Positions 43,301-51,944 of a stretch of 64,000 nt of DNA are shown piece by piece; position 1 is the stretch's first letter; every line of letters begins with the position of its first letter. Origin of the DNA: Georgenia satyanarayanai (lineage in GTDB: Bacteria > Actinomycetota > Actinomycetes > Actinomycetales > Actinomycetaceae); contig NZ_JAMBNZ010000006.1 of the NCBI RefSeq assembly GCF_023715365.1, positions 124,001 through 188,000 on the forward strand, read 5' to 3'. A program made the position numbers and the translations under genes. The notes below the pieces were generated by a model. It did not search any database. It saw only the letters and a program-made list of their open reading frames with translations, and was not told the origin of the DNA.

Positions 43301-46300
43301 GGCGGCGACCCGAGCCGCGACACCGACAACGCCACTATCCAGATATTCGAGCCCGGTCCGGCGGTCAACGTCGTGAAGTCCGTCGAGGCTGCGGAGCCGA
43401 TCTTCGTGCCCGAGCTGGACACGCCGGCGGACCAGTGGCCCACGGCGACGTGGACCATCACCGCCAACAACGCGTCGGTCGCCTCGGCCGGGTACGTGCG
43501 GGTCACTGACCCCGCGGCCGCATGCTCGGCACCGGCACCATCGGCCGACTGCCAGCTGGCAGACCCGAATGGCAATCCCTTCGCCAATGAGGGGATCGAC
43601 TGGCTCAAGGACAGCCCCTTCGAGTACTTCGACCTCACCGGCATCGACCTCGCGGCGAGCATCGAGCACCAGATCGACCTCGACGCCACCGTGGTGTGGC
43701 TGTTGCGGTACGACGCGGCGGACGCGACCTACTCCACCACCCAGCTCTCCAGCACCGCTGCTGAAGCCCTCGACACAGGCGACCTGGCCGACGTCGTCGG
43801 CATCTCGGCCACCTTCCAGGCGGCGAACGCCGGGGTGGACGGCGTGGGTACGACGATCACCCAGGAGAACCGGCTGACCATCACGCTGGACTCCCAGCTG
43901 CGCACGACGCCGCGGAGCAGTGAGATTCCCCTCGAGCTCAGCGTCACGCAGACGATCGACGTGGACAACCGCGTCTTCGCGCAGTCCTACGACGACGTCC
44001 TCAGCCCGGGCGTTCCCACCGGTGACCTCGCCGACATCGGCGTCGTGCTCACCGGCGGTGACGTCAACATCGCCCCGTCGAAGTCGGTGACCCCCACCGA
44101 GATCCTGCTCGCTGACCCGGACGTGCCCGTCACGGTCACGCTCGGTGCGAACCAAGGGACCGACCCTCGCAGCACGCTTTCGCCGTCGACCGTGGTGATC
44201 GAGGACCAGGCCGGCTCACCGGACTTCTGGAACAGTTTCGACTTCACCGGTCTCGGGGGTGTGACCCTTCCTCAGGGCGCCGACCGCGTTCAGGTGGACG
44301 TCTACGGCCCCTTCGGTGACGACGACGCCGACACCTGGGCCACCGGCACGCCGGCAGCCACAGCCGCGGTGCCCGTTGCCGCGGACGACTACGGTGACAT
44401 CCAGGGCATCCGCTTCACCTACACCCGCGACGACGGGGGCTACTTCCACCCGACGTCGCCGGCCGCCAACTGGGCGGCGGACGCGAGCTTCATGGTCGAG
44501 CTGCGGGACACCTACCGTGACTCCGGCGATGACATGGTCTTCGCCGGCTCGGTGGACAACACCCAGACCTCCCAGAGCCTGCGCACCGACGGAAAGAACT
44601 CCGAGCCGAAGACCGCGAACGCGCGGATCACGCTGAGCGAGGGCACCCAGGAGATCGCCGTCAACAAGCTCACCAACAGCGGCAACCGCTCCGCCAACCC
44701 GGGCGACAACGTGCCGTTCCAGCTCAGCTTCGAGAACACCGGAACCGGGTTCCTGACCATCACCGAGCTGCGGGACACGCTCCCCGCCGAGCTGGTCTAC
44801 CTGGGCGACCCGGAGCCGGTCTACACCGGCGACGAGGACGGCCTGCTGTCCGAGGACGTCAGCCTCACGATCGAGGGTGACGGCTCGGAGCTGGTGTTCA
44901 CCTGGCCGGCGGACGGCAACCGGATGGCACCGGGCGAGACCTTTGTCATCGACGTGCCCTTCGAGCTGCAACCCACCCGAGCCCGGGTGTTCAACGACAT
45001 CGTCGTGACGACCGTCGAGACCCTCGACGCCTGCGGCAACATCGACGGCAGCGCCAACTGGACCGGTGGCGACAACACCTGCGCCACGCAGGACTACGTC
45101 GACACCGTCGCCGGCCCGAACCTCTTCGCGGTCAAGGGCGTGCGCGGCTCGCTCGAGGGAACGTCGGCCGGCGGGGCGTACAACCGCTCCACCGGTGCGC
45201 AGTGCAGCCCCACGCTCACCGCGGCGGGCGGCTCCTACTACCGGCCGACCTGCGTCGCGCACAGCGACCTGGGCGGAATCGACGACTGGGTGCTGCGTGT
45301 CCAGAACGCAGGGACTTTCCCGGTGACGTCGATGACGGTCTTCGACCAGCTCCCGGTGGAAGGTGACCGGATGCTCATCGGCGCCGGTCGAGCCTCGGCC
45401 TACCGGCCGCAGCTCGTAGCTGACTCGATCGACGTGATCGCGCCAGCCGGCACCGAGACGGTCATCGAGGTCACCACCAGCCCGGACGTATGCACCGGGA
45501 CCTGGCCGATGCTGAGCTCGCAGGCTGCCTGTGAGCAGGCCGGTGAGGTCTGGACCACCGTGGGGCAAGACACCGACTGGGCAGCGGTCAGCGGTCTGCG
45601 GGTGCACCTCGACTTCACCGCGACCGACGCTGGTGAGCTGGAGACCGCCGAGTTGGTGGACGTGACCTTCCGGACGCAGAACGTCCCCGCGACCGAGGAG
45701 GACCCGAGCGGCGCGCCGGACGTGGTTCCCGCGGCCGATGCCATCGCCTGGAACCAGTTCGGTGTTCAGTACACCGACGTCAACCTCCAGGGAGTCGGCA
45801 CCGTCAAGGCGCTCGCGCCGAACAAGGTCGGCGTCCACCTGCGGAGCGGCTCGATCGCCGTCGAGAAGGAGGTCACCGGCCCGGCCGCGGAAGCGTACGC
45901 ACCGGAGTCCTTCGACGTGGCGCTCACCTGCACGATCGGTGAGCACGAGCTCGACCTCGGTGAGTACGCCACGCTGACGCTATCGGCCGAGAACAACTAC
46001 CGGGCACGCGTCGACGGCATCCCATACAGCGTCGATCCACTGACGTCGTGCATCGTCACTGAGGTCGGCGACGCCGGTCAGTACGGTGAGACCTCACGGT
46101 TCATCGACCCGGTGGGCGGCGAGCTCGTCCTCACCGAGCCGACCAACCCGGCCATCCCCGTCGAGGACCAAGACGTGCCGACGGCGCAGGTCGCCACGGT
46201 CACCAACGACTACCAGTTCACCGGTCTGTCGGTCACCAAGGTGGTCGACACCGCGGCCACCGAGGGCGACTTCGGTCCCTTCAGCTTCGATCTCACCTGC

Positions 46301-48397
46301 ACCTCTGCCACCGACATCCCGGTGGCGCTGGGCGACGACGGTCAGACCACGCTGAGCTTCACGCTGGGGGACGGCGAGACCTTCACCGCGCCGGCAGACC
46401 GGATCCCGGTCGGGGCGAGCTGTACGGTCACCGAGACCGATGACTTCTTCGCCGATGAGATCGTCATTCTCGGGGACAACGTCACCGATCACGGTGACGG
46501 CTCGGCGACCATCGTTCCGGGCATCGACCCGGCCGAGGTCACCGTGACCAACGGCTACGACGCGGGAACCTTCACGGTGGCCAAGAACGTCAATGGCGCA
46601 GGGGCTGAGCTGTTCGGCAGCGGACCCTTCGGCTTTGACGCCGTGTGCACCTACCAAGACCAGACACTGCTGGCAGAGAGCTTCGAGCTCTTCGGTGGCG
46701 ACACCCGGTCCTTCGGGGTATTCCCGGTCGGCACCGAGTGCTCGGTCACCGAGACTGCCACCGGCGGCGCGACCGCCACGGTCCTCACGCCGACCGACGG
46801 GACCGTCGAGATCGTCAGCCCCGACGGGCAGGACGAGATCAGCAACGTCACCGCTGAGGCCACCAACACCTTCGACCTCGGCGTGCTCGCGGTCGAGAAG
46901 GTGATCGACGGCACGGGCGCGGAGCTGTTCGGCGTCGGCCCGTTCGAGGCAACCGCCGTCTGCACCTGGCAGAAGGACGGCCAGACCGTGCCGATCGAGC
47001 TGCCGGGCGACGGCGTCCTGACGCTGTCGCAGGAGAACGACTATCGCGCGACGATCGGGAATCTGATCGTCGGTGCCGACTGCACCGTCACCGAGACCGC
47101 GGCAGGCGGCGCGACGTCGTCGGCCATTGCCCCCGAGGGCGGCGCGGTCACGATTCCCGCCAACGATGACGAGGAGGGGCAGCAGGCGGTCACCGTCACG
47201 CTGACCAACACCTTCGACCTCGGATCCCTTGAGATCGAGAAGGTTGTCGACGGTGAGGGCGCGGAGCTGTTCGGTGTCGGTCCGTTCGAGGCTCAGGCGG
47301 TCTGCACCTGGGACAAGGACGGTGAGACTCTGCCGATCGAGCTGGCAGATGACGGCGTGGTGGTCCTCTCGCAGGAGAACGGCTACGCCGCGAGCATCGG
47401 TGACCTCATCGTGGGCGCGGACTGTGTGGTGACCGAGACGCTCACCGGGGGTGCGACGTCCTCGAGCATCGCGCCGGCGGACGGTGTCACCGTCCCGCCG
47501 AACGACGATGGTGCGGCCCAGGCCGCCGTCGTCACGCTGACCAACACCTTCGATCTCGGCGTGCTGGAGATCGAGAAGATCATCGAGGGCGACGGCGCGG
47601 AGCTGTTCGGTGTCGGTCCGTTCGAGGCGCAGGCGGTCTGTACCTGGGACAAGGAGGGCGTGACACTGCCGATCGATCTGTCGAACGACGGCGTGGTGGT
47701 CCTCTCCGAGGAGAACGGTTACGTCGCTTCCATCGGTGACCTCATCGTGGGCGCGGAGTGTGTGGTGACCGAGACGCTCACCGGTGGTGCGACGTCGTCG
47801 GCCATTGCTCCCGAGGGCGGCGCGGTCACCATTCCGGCCAACGACGACCAGGGGGAGCAGCAGACGGTCACCGTCACGCTCACCAACACCTTCGACGTCA
47901 CCTCGCTCGAGGTCACCAAGGAGGTGCAGGGCGACCTGACCGCACCGGGTGCCAGCGGTCCGTTCGAGGTCGAGCTCGTCTGCAGCTGGGAGGTCGACGG
48001 CCAGACAGTGGCGGTCGACGTCCCGGGCGGGGCGGTGCGCGAGCTCAACGTCGACAACGAGTTGACGACGGTGTTCGAGCAGCTGCCAGTGGGCACGAGT
48101 TGCCACCTGACTGAGACGGACACCAGCGACGCCGACGGCACGCTGATCACCGTGGCGGTCGAGGGCGAGAGCCCGGTGACGACCGATGGCGCCACCGCCG
48201 AGGTGGGCCTCAGCTCGACGACTGCCCCTGGTCAGGCGCAGGCGTTCGTGGTCAACGCCTACGACGCTGTGCCGGTCGCGCCGGACCTGCCGGAGACAGG
48301 TACCCGTGTAGGGACGATCGCGGGGATCGCCGCACTCCTCACGGTCCTCGGGCTCGGAGTAGTCCTGCGGACCCGGACCAGGGTCAGCCGGTCATAG
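40364..48397 (+). CDS. Giant LPXTG-anchored surface protein with DUF11-like and DUF5979 repeats
   Basis: A 2,677-residue cell-wall protein. ATG 40364 gives a basic n-region, hydrophobic core VWAIIAAFAVALPAVAAFAA and a cleavage site near VAADDA; in-frame ATGs at 40271 and 40322 would only lengthen the n-region. Residues about 45-1,820 are beta-rich repeats of DUF11/isopeptide-adhesin type (VTKSAAPNEVDPGQSFSYSI; FQLSFENTGTGFLTITELRD). About 1,828-2,640 hold seven DUF5979-like units (VEKVIDGTGAELFGVGPFEA). The end has LPETG at 2642-2646, a membrane helix and an Arg-rich tail: a complete sortase signal. No sortase is in the window. It lies between IS remnants and a tRNA-Arg gene. Likely role: adhesion stalk or pilus-like fibre, by family only. 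Confidence 0.9.
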   Translation: MVSQVGARNRTRQKQRERLRKVWAIIAAFAVALPAVAAFAAPVAADDAQFPYLTVTKSAAPNEVDPGQSFSYSIQVTCDEASCLDAQMTDLLPAELEGYPLQNVTTNPGASSVPRTISWTEDGAPLPGTPTVVGPATGFTVDFDGTVSAPDGVGLQFGTTFTIQLTLQVPTDVAPGEHEIVNTARTTATNSLPDEAPAPITVSVPVTIDVTPSKSWGPSPQSFDPGAGSTIALGVANASNVDVDVLTLQEPKDAADGAAGLAATNPFTITDFTGFGGATLPDGAQVEVDAYVLGGDATWSWVSGAPGATPTLPDGVSNADVGGLRLRYTGDITPGGGGTVNLELAQRATNRDTGADLSTASQSVDNVVEATATSVELDETATADASATYAVNPVSLGVETSKNIKPNTVTGGHSATGTLIGTNSTSPVQELRLADLDFFTADVTFGGFDQAPAWPAGATGATVVYHPLGGGEPVEVPFGHGAVPADPSVAISGFEVVFTADGNAIESAANTTVEFTINTSEDAAGDSAQATLTNTVATTATAANGQDATASASDQLTIITPAVTVTLDKQVRPSTAVQPGESTYVSLEAHGTATDRATLHDLVIEDAISEGDAEFWDAFDLAGIAPTQVPAGTVLTIQVQTADGWVELSQYGPEAAATIFQLDRAAFAAASSGAGITADGITGARLSFHSVGGFPSDITVKPTLIFDARSQMRDGTDITPGDEQAAPYENSAVVDASGVSQGGNDLTDDDGDIGTGSVITYPGGPGPLGIDKRWNKGFVNAQAGDTAGTLLDWRVTPGFGTVTVTDPASGFDTPSGTVFEAFDLVRIDPVGASSTPFTNGWYLKYDVITDIELYQDGAWVTLPAPGSGWIQGGAFAGYILPAEQAAATTGVRIVLAENTAAREAAQQVGGAFDPYAPAPGTGVATSSDTRQFRLQWQLRDRTRTDDGAAGGWVTEDVVYNTADAGTVDNAVSLDGIPLDGGDPSRDTDNATIQIFEPGPAVNVVKSVEAAEPIFVPELDTPADQWPTATWTITANNASVASAGYVRVTDPAAACSAPAPSADCQLADPNGNPFANEGIDWLKDSPFEYFDLTGIDLAASIEHQIDLDATVVWLLRYDAADATYSTTQLSSTAAEALDTGDLADVVGISATFQAANAGVDGVGTTITQENRLTITLDSQLRTTPRSSEIPLELSVTQTIDVDNRVFAQSYDDVLSPGVPTGDLADIGVVLTGGDVNIAPSKSVTPTEILLADPDVPVTVTLGANQGTDPRSTLSPSTVVIEDQAGSPDFWNSFDFTGLGGVTLPQGADRVQVDVYGPFGDDDADTWATGTPAATAAVPVAADDYGDIQGIRFTYTRDDGGYFHPTSPAANWAADASFMVELRDTYRDSGDDMVFAGSVDNTQTSQSLRTDGKNSEPKTANARITLSEGTQEIAVNKLTNSGNRSANPGDNVPFQLSFENTGTGFLTITELRDTLPAELVYLGDPEPVYTGDEDGLLSEDVSLTIEGDGSELVFTWPADGNRMAPGETFVIDVPFELQPTRARVFNDIVVTTVETLDACGNIDGSANWTGGDNTCATQDYVDTVAGPNLFAVKGVRGSLEGTSAGGAYNRSTGAQCSPTLTAAGGSYYRPTCVAHSDLGGIDDWVLRVQNAGTFPVTSMTVFDQLPVEGDRMLIGAGRASAYRPQLVADSIDVIAPAGTETVIEVTTSPDVCTGTWPMLSSQAACEQAGEVWTTVGQDTDWAAVSGLRVHLDFTATDAGELETAELVDVTFRTQNVPATEEDPSGAPDVVPAADAIAWNQFGVQYTDVNLQGVGTVKALAPNKVGVHLRSGSIAVEKEVTGPAAEAYAPESFDVALTCTIGEHELDLGEYATLTLSAENNYRARVDGIPYSVDPLTSCIVTEVGDAGQYGETSRFIDPVGGELVLTEPTNPAIPVEDQDVPTAQVATVTNDYQFTGLSVTKVVDTAATEGDFGPFSFDLTCTSATDIPVALGDDGQTTLSFTLGDGETFTAPADRIPVGASCTVTETDDFFADEIVILGDNVTDHGDGSATIVPGIDPAEVTVTNGYDAGTFTVAKNVNGAGAELFGSGPFGFDAVCTYQDQTLLAESFELFGGDTRSFGVFPVGTECSVTETATGGATATVLTPTDGTVEIVSPDGQDEISNVTAEATNTFDLGVLAVEKVIDGTGAELFGVGPFEATAVCTWQKDGQTVPIELPGDGVLTLSQENDYRATIGNLIVGADCTVTETAAGGATSSAIAPEGGAVTIPANDDEEGQQAVTVTLTNTFDLGSLEIEKVVDGEGAELFGVGPFEAQAVCTWDKDGETLPIELADDGVVVLSQENGYAASIGDLIVGADCVVTETLTGGATSSSIAPADGVTVPPNDDGAAQAAVVTLTNTFDLGVLEIEKIIEGDGAELFGVGPFEAQAVCTWDKEGVTLPIDLSNDGVVVLSEENGYVASIGDLIVGAECVVTETLTGGATSSAIAPEGGAVTIPANDDQGEQQTVTVTLTNTFDVTSLEVTKEVQGDLTAPGASGPFEVELVCSWEVDGQTVAVDVPGGAVRELNVDNELTTVFEQLPVGTSCHLTETDTSDADGTLITVAVEGESPVTTDGATAEVGLSSTTAPGQAQAFVVNAYDAVPVAPDLPETGTRVGTIAGIAALLTVLGLGVVLRTRTRVSRS
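46877..47896 (+). repeat. Three tandem 336-342-bp coding repeats in the surface-protein gene
   Basis: Units start at 46877, 47219 and 47555 and code for about 114 residues each (residues 2172-2511), opening LG(V/S)L-(A/E)-(V/I)-EK. Long stretches are nearly identical at DNA level (GCGGAGCTGTTCGGTGTCGG and neighbours), including synonymous sites, which points to recent duplication or gene conversion. More diverged copies lie on both sides. Confidence 0.9.
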
Positions 48398-48433
48398 ACC
48401 GCCGCTCCGTCCCCCCGCCGGGACGGAGCGGTA

Positions 48434-48472
48434 GCGCCTTCGCCCGCATACACGCTGTGCGGGCGAAGGCGC
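48434..48472 (+). terminator. Strong hairpin terminator after the surface-protein gene
   Basis: GCGCCTTCGCCCGCA (48434-48448) and TGCGGGCGAAGGCGC (48458-48472) form a perfect 15-bp stem with a nine-base loop, 36 bases after the stop. A second, shorter inverted repeat GGCTCTTC/GAAGAGCC lies at 48481-48504. Confidence 0.8.
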
Positions 48473-48540
48473 GCTTCACCGGCTCTTCTGACGTCCGAAG
48501 AGCCAGATAACCGTCGCTCGAACCGCTGAATCGACAGAGG

Positions 48541-48741
48541 TTGCACGTACCGGCGAGCGTGGTCAGGCCTTCCAACCGGAGCGGCAACGGTGGGCTCGTG
48601 CTCCTTGCGGCACTCGCCGTCGTCGCAGGTCTTCTCCTGTGCGGCCGAGAGGGGCCTACGCCGGACCTGACACACGATGAGCGCGTTCCCCGGCGAGTGA
48701 CATCCGGGCCACCCGCGCCCGTGGTGGACATCACGGCCTAG
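48541..48741 (+). CDS. Possible small single-helix membrane protein
   Basis: A 66-residue frame beginning at TTG 48541 (or GTG 48559). It has one strong membrane helix, GGLVLLAALAVVAGLLLCG (about residues 18-36), a short basic N terminus and a polar C terminus that ends PVVDITA. Codon bias is normal for the genome and AGAGG lies directly before the TTG, though with almost no spacing. No family is recognised. The gap between the surface-protein gene and tRNA-Arg otherwise holds only hairpins, so this may be a real peptide or chance. Confidence 0.3.
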   Translation: MHVPASVVRPSNRSGNGGLVLLAALAVVAGLLLCGREGPTPDLTHDERVPRRVTSGPPAPVVDITA

Positions 48742-48809
48742 AGGGGTGCATCGGGTTTTCACCGGCGGCGTCGGACGGCTATGCTCGTTCTCGGCCCTGC
48801 GGGGCCGAT

Positions 48810-48882
48810 GCGCCCGTAGCTCAATGGATAGAGCATCTGACTACGGATCAGAAGGTTGGGGGTTCGAGTCCCTCCGGGCGCA
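48810..48882 (+). tRNA. tRNA-Arg (anticodon ACG)
   Basis: Acceptor GCGCCCG (48810-48816) pairs with CGGGCGC (48875-48881), A discriminator at 48882. The anticodon stem TCTGA/TCAGA encloses CTACGGA, anticodon ACG. T arm GGGGG-TTCGAGT-CCCTC. CCA is not encoded. A TATGCT box at 48780-48785 is a plausible -10. Confidence 0.95.
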
Positions 48883-48905
48883 CTTCGTTTGAGACAGCGA
48901 ACGGG

Positions 48906-48932
48906 ACGGCCTCACTACGGTGGGGCCGTTTC
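48906..48932 (+). terminator. Intrinsic terminator of tRNA-Arg
   Basis: ACGGCCTCAC (48906-48915) pairs with GTGGGGCCGT (48920-48929; one G-U) around TACG, followed by TTCTCGT. It lies 24 bases after the tRNA end. Confidence 0.8.
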
Positions 48933-49275
48933 TCGTATCGCTGGCAGTGTTCATCGCCAACGTCGAACCGCGCTAGCAGCTCGGTTGCTCACGGCATGCC
49001 TGCCGTGGGCGGCGCATCTCCGACGAGGTCAGTCGTGCGCTCGCATTGCTCGATGGCGGCGATGTGGGCGCGCGCCCGGAGAGCCGCCACGTCAACCTCG
49101 AGGACGAGATTTGGACGGCGGGACCGTCAGGGGCGGTCGTGCCCGGCGATGCTCGCGGTGAGCCGGCGCCGATCAATTGGCTGCCGCGTCCGCGTGCATG
49201 GCCGGCACGGCCGTCGCCGCAACGGTCCGCGCCCATCGGTAAACACATGTCCGCGAAGCGGATTGCGGCTTTTGC
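48933..49275. other. Intergenic region with no recognised gene
   Basis: These 343 bases between the tRNA terminator and the sugar-locus promoter contain only short frames with unlikely composition on both strands. One plus-strand frame (about 49046-49279) reads ESRHVNLEDEIWTAGPSGAV, which I cannot place; it could be a decayed gene fragment. The last 60 bases are likely control sequence for the next operon. Confidence 0.5.
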
Positions 49276-49305
49276 TTGACAAGCGACGTAAGTCCCTCGT
49301 ACGGT
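49276..49305 (+). promoter_or_regulatory. Consensus-like sigma-70 promoter of the sugar locus
   Basis: TTGACA (49276-49281) and TACGGT (49300-49305) are spaced by 18 bases. The ATG of the first gene is six bases after the -10 box, so the transcript is probably leaderless. An exact -35 hexamer is rare in this window, suggesting a strong promoter held down by a repressor encoded elsewhere. Confidence 0.75.
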
Positions 49306-49311
49306 CCGGGC

Positions 49312-50445
49312 ATGCCTGTTATGGGGGTCACAGTTGACCGGGGACGCGAGGCTGCCAACGCTGGCGGCTATCGCGCGGGAATCGTCGGAGCCGGGTTCAT
49401 GGGGGGCGTGCACGCACGCGCGGTCCGGGTGAACGGCGGAGAGGTCGTGGGGGTGGTGGCGAGCAACAAGGACCGCTCGGCCCGCGCCGCCGGCGAGTTC
49501 CTCGCCACGCGCCCGTTCCGCGACGTCGACGACCTGCTCGCCTCCGACGACGTCGATGTCGTCCACGTCTGTACGCCCAATTACCTGCACCACGAGCTGA
49601 CCATGCGGGCGCTCGCCGCCGGCAAGCACGTCGTGTGCGAGAAGCCGCTCGCCACCACGTCGGAGGACGCCGCGCAGATGCACGAGACGGCGCAGGCCGC
49701 CGGTCTCGTCGGTGCGGTGCCCTTCGTCTACCGCTTCCACCCGATGGTCCGCGAGGCCCGCGAGCGGGTCCGGCGCGGCGACCTCGGTCGTATCGTCCTC
49801 GCCCACGGGTCCTACCTGCAGGATTGGCTCGCCGGCCCGGAGGACGACAACTGGCGGGTCGACGCACGCCTGGGCGGGGCGACCCGTGCCTTCGGGGACA
49901 TCGGCTCCCACTGGTGCGACCTCCTCGAGTTCGTCACGGGGCACCGCATCGCGGCAGTCAGCGCCCGCAGCGCCACCGTCAACACCGAGCGGGGCAACGA
50001 CCGGTCCGCCGTCGACACCGAGGACCTCGTCGCCCTCCAGTTCGAGACCGCGGCGGGGGTCGTCGGTGCGGCCACGATCTCCCAGGTGTCCCCCGGCCGG
50101 AAGAACCGGCTGTTCCTCGAGGTCTCCGGGGCCAGCTCGACCATCGCCTTCGACCAGGAGGAGTCGGAGAAGCTGTGGCTCGGCGCGCGCGACGGCTCCC
50201 GCCTGCTCGTGCGCGACCCCGACACGCTCTCCGCCCCTGCGGCGCAGTACGCCGGGGTGCCGGCCGGCCATCCGCAGGGCTACCAGGAGTGCTTCTCCAG
50301 CTTCGTCGCCGACACCGCCCGCGCCATCGCCGGCCAGCCGGTCGACGGGCTGCCCACCTTCGCGGACGGGCTGCGCGCCACCCGGCTGGCCGACGCCGTC
50401 GTCCACTCGGCCGCGTCCCGAACCTGGGTGGAGGTCCCGCAGTGA
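49312..50445 (+). CDS. Gfo/Idh/MocA family sugar dehydrogenase (ThuB-like)
   Basis: A 377-residue cytoplasmic NAD(P)-dependent oxidoreductase. The Rossmann loop is GIVGAGFMGGVHARAVRV (about residues 24-40); VDVVHVCTPNYLHHELTMRA and CEKPLATTSEDA carry the family EKP motif with its catalytic Lys. The substrate half has GDIGSHWCDLLEFVTGHRI, with the DxGxHxxD pattern. It is first gene of the locus and overlaps the ATPase gene by four bases (GTGA). Members beside ThuA-type proteins oxidise or reduce the 3-position of glycosides; a role in handling a keto sugar is inferred from context. Start chosen by the promoter spacing and ATG at 49312. Confidence 0.88.
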   Translation: MPVMGVTVDRGREAANAGGYRAGIVGAGFMGGVHARAVRVNGGEVVGVVASNKDRSARAAGEFLATRPFRDVDDLLASDDVDVVHVCTPNYLHHELTMRALAAGKHVVCEKPLATTSEDAAQMHETAQAAGLVGAVPFVYRFHPMVREARERVRRGDLGRIVLAHGSYLQDWLAGPEDDNWRVDARLGGATRAFGDIGSHWCDLLEFVTGHRIAAVSARSATVNTERGNDRSAVDTEDLVALQFETAAGVVGAATISQVSPGRKNRLFLEVSGASSTIAFDQEESEKLWLGARDGSRLLVRDPDTLSAPAAQYAGVPAGHPQGYQECFSSFVADTARAIAGQPVDGLPTFADGLRATRLADAVVHSAASRTWVEVPQ

Positions 50446-51944
50446 GTGAAGGAGCGCCGCTGCTCCGGATGAGCGGCATCACCAAGTCCTTCTTCGGAGT
50501 CCAGGTGCTCACCGGCATCGATCTCGAGGTCCGCGCCGGTGAGGTGCACGCGCTCGTCGGGGAGAACGGCGCGGGCAAGTCGACGCTGATGAAGATCCTC
50601 GCCGGGGTCCAGCCCGCCGACAGCGGCACCATCGAGCTCGACGGCGGGCGCGTCACCTTCGCCCATCCGCTCGAGGCGCAGGCCGCTGGCGTGACGACCG
50701 TCTTCCAGGAGTTCAACCTCCTGCCCGAGCGCACCGTCGCCGAGAACGTCTACCTCGGCCGTGAGCCGCGCCGCCGCGGCCTGGTCGACCGCGCCCAGAT
50801 GGTGCGCGACACCGCCGCGCTGCTCGCGGACCTCGGTGTGGACGCCATCGCCCCGGACGTCAGGGTCCGCGCGCTGTCGGTCGCCGAGCAGCAGGTCGTC
50901 GAGATCGTCAAGGCGATGTCCTTCGACGCGCGGATCATCTCGATGGACGAGCCCACCGCGGCGCTCGCCGACCACGAGGTCGAGCTCCTCTACCGCCTCG
51001 TGCGCCGCCTGCAGGACCGCGGCGTCGCCGTCCTGTACGTCTCGCACCGGCTCAAGGAGATCTTCGACCTCTGCGACCGGATCACCATCCTCAAGGACGG
51101 CAGCCTCGTCGACACGGTCGACACCGCGAGCATCACCTCCGACGAGCTCGTCCGGAAGATGGTCGGCCGGTCGATCAGCGCCCTGTTCCCCGAGCCGCGG
51201 GAGGGCACCCGCATGGGTGACGTCCGCCTGGCCCTGCGCGGTGTGGGCAACCACATGGTCCGGGACATCAGCTTCGAGGTCCGCGCCGGGGAGATCGTCG
51301 CCCTCGCCGGCCTCCAGGGCAGCGGACGCACCGAGATCGCCCACGGTCTCTTCGGCGTCGAGCACTTCCGCACCGGGGAGGTGCACGTCGACGGCAAGCG
51401 CGTGGACCCACGTTCCCCGCGCGAGGCGGTGCGCTCCGGCCTGGCCCTCGTCACCGAGGACCGTAAGGTCGAGGGCCTGGCCCTCAACCAGTCCGTCGCC
51501 GCCAACGCCCGTCTCGTGCTCGACGCCGTCGCGCCCCGCCAGGCCACGCGCCGCGCGCGCCGCATCCCCGAGATCCTCTCCTCCCTCGAGCTCGCCGCGC
51601 GCAGCGGCAGCCACGAGGTCCGCTTCCTCTCGGGCGGCAACCAGCAGAAGGTCGTCCTGGCCAAGTGGCTCGTCACCGACCCCGGCGTCATCGTCATGGA
51701 CGAGCCCACCCGCGGCATCGACGTCGGTGCTAAGCGGGCCGTGTACGAGCTCATGCGCGACCTCGCCGCCGAGGGCGTGGCCATCGTCCTCATCTCCTCC
51801 GAGCTGCCGGAGGTCATCGGCATGGCCGACCGGATCATCGTGCTCCACGACGGTGAGATCAGCGGTGAGCTGCCCGGCGGCTGTGACGAGGAGGCCGTCA
51901 TGGCCCTGGCCACCCGCCACGACGCGTTGGAGGAGAGCGCATGA
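50442..51944 (+). CDS. CUT2 sugar ABC transporter ATP-binding protein (RbsA/XylG-like)
   Basis: A 500-residue ATPase with two fused nucleotide-binding domains. NBD1 has Walker A GENGAGKST (residues 40-48), the atypical signature LSVAEQQVVEIVKAM and Walker B ISMDEPTAAL. NBD2 has the degenerate P-loop LQGSGRTEIAHGLFG, as usual for this family, signature LSGGNQQKVVLAKWL and Walker B IVMDEPTRGIDVG. The start is GTG at 50442 overlapping the dehydrogenase stop. It powers import of a monosaccharide or small keto sugar with the two permeases that follow. Confidence 0.95.
   Translation: MSEGAPLLRMSGITKSFFGVQVLTGIDLEVRAGEVHALVGENGAGKSTLMKILAGVQPADSGTIELDGGRVTFAHPLEAQAAGVTTVFQEFNLLPERTVAENVYLGREPRRRGLVDRAQMVRDTAALLADLGVDAIAPDVRVRALSVAEQQVVEIVKAMSFDARIISMDEPTAALADHEVELLYRLVRRLQDRGVAVLYVSHRLKEIFDLCDRITILKDGSLVDTVDTASITSDELVRKMVGRSISALFPEPREGTRMGDVRLALRGVGNHMVRDISFEVRAGEIVALAGLQGSGRTEIAHGLFGVEHFRTGEVHVDGKRVDPRSPREAVRSGLALVTEDRKVEGLALNQSVAANARLVLDAVAPRQATRRARRIPEILSSLELAARSGSHEVRFLSGGNQQKVVLAKWLVTDPGVIVMDEPTRGIDVGAKRAVYELMRDLAAEGVAIVLISSELPEVIGMADRIIVLHDGEISGELPGGCDEEAVMALATRHDALEESA

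Noticed and set aside
46094-48106. Minus-strand open frame opposite the surface-protein repeats
   Set aside because: It mirrors the repeats of the real gene and has no start signal or domain.
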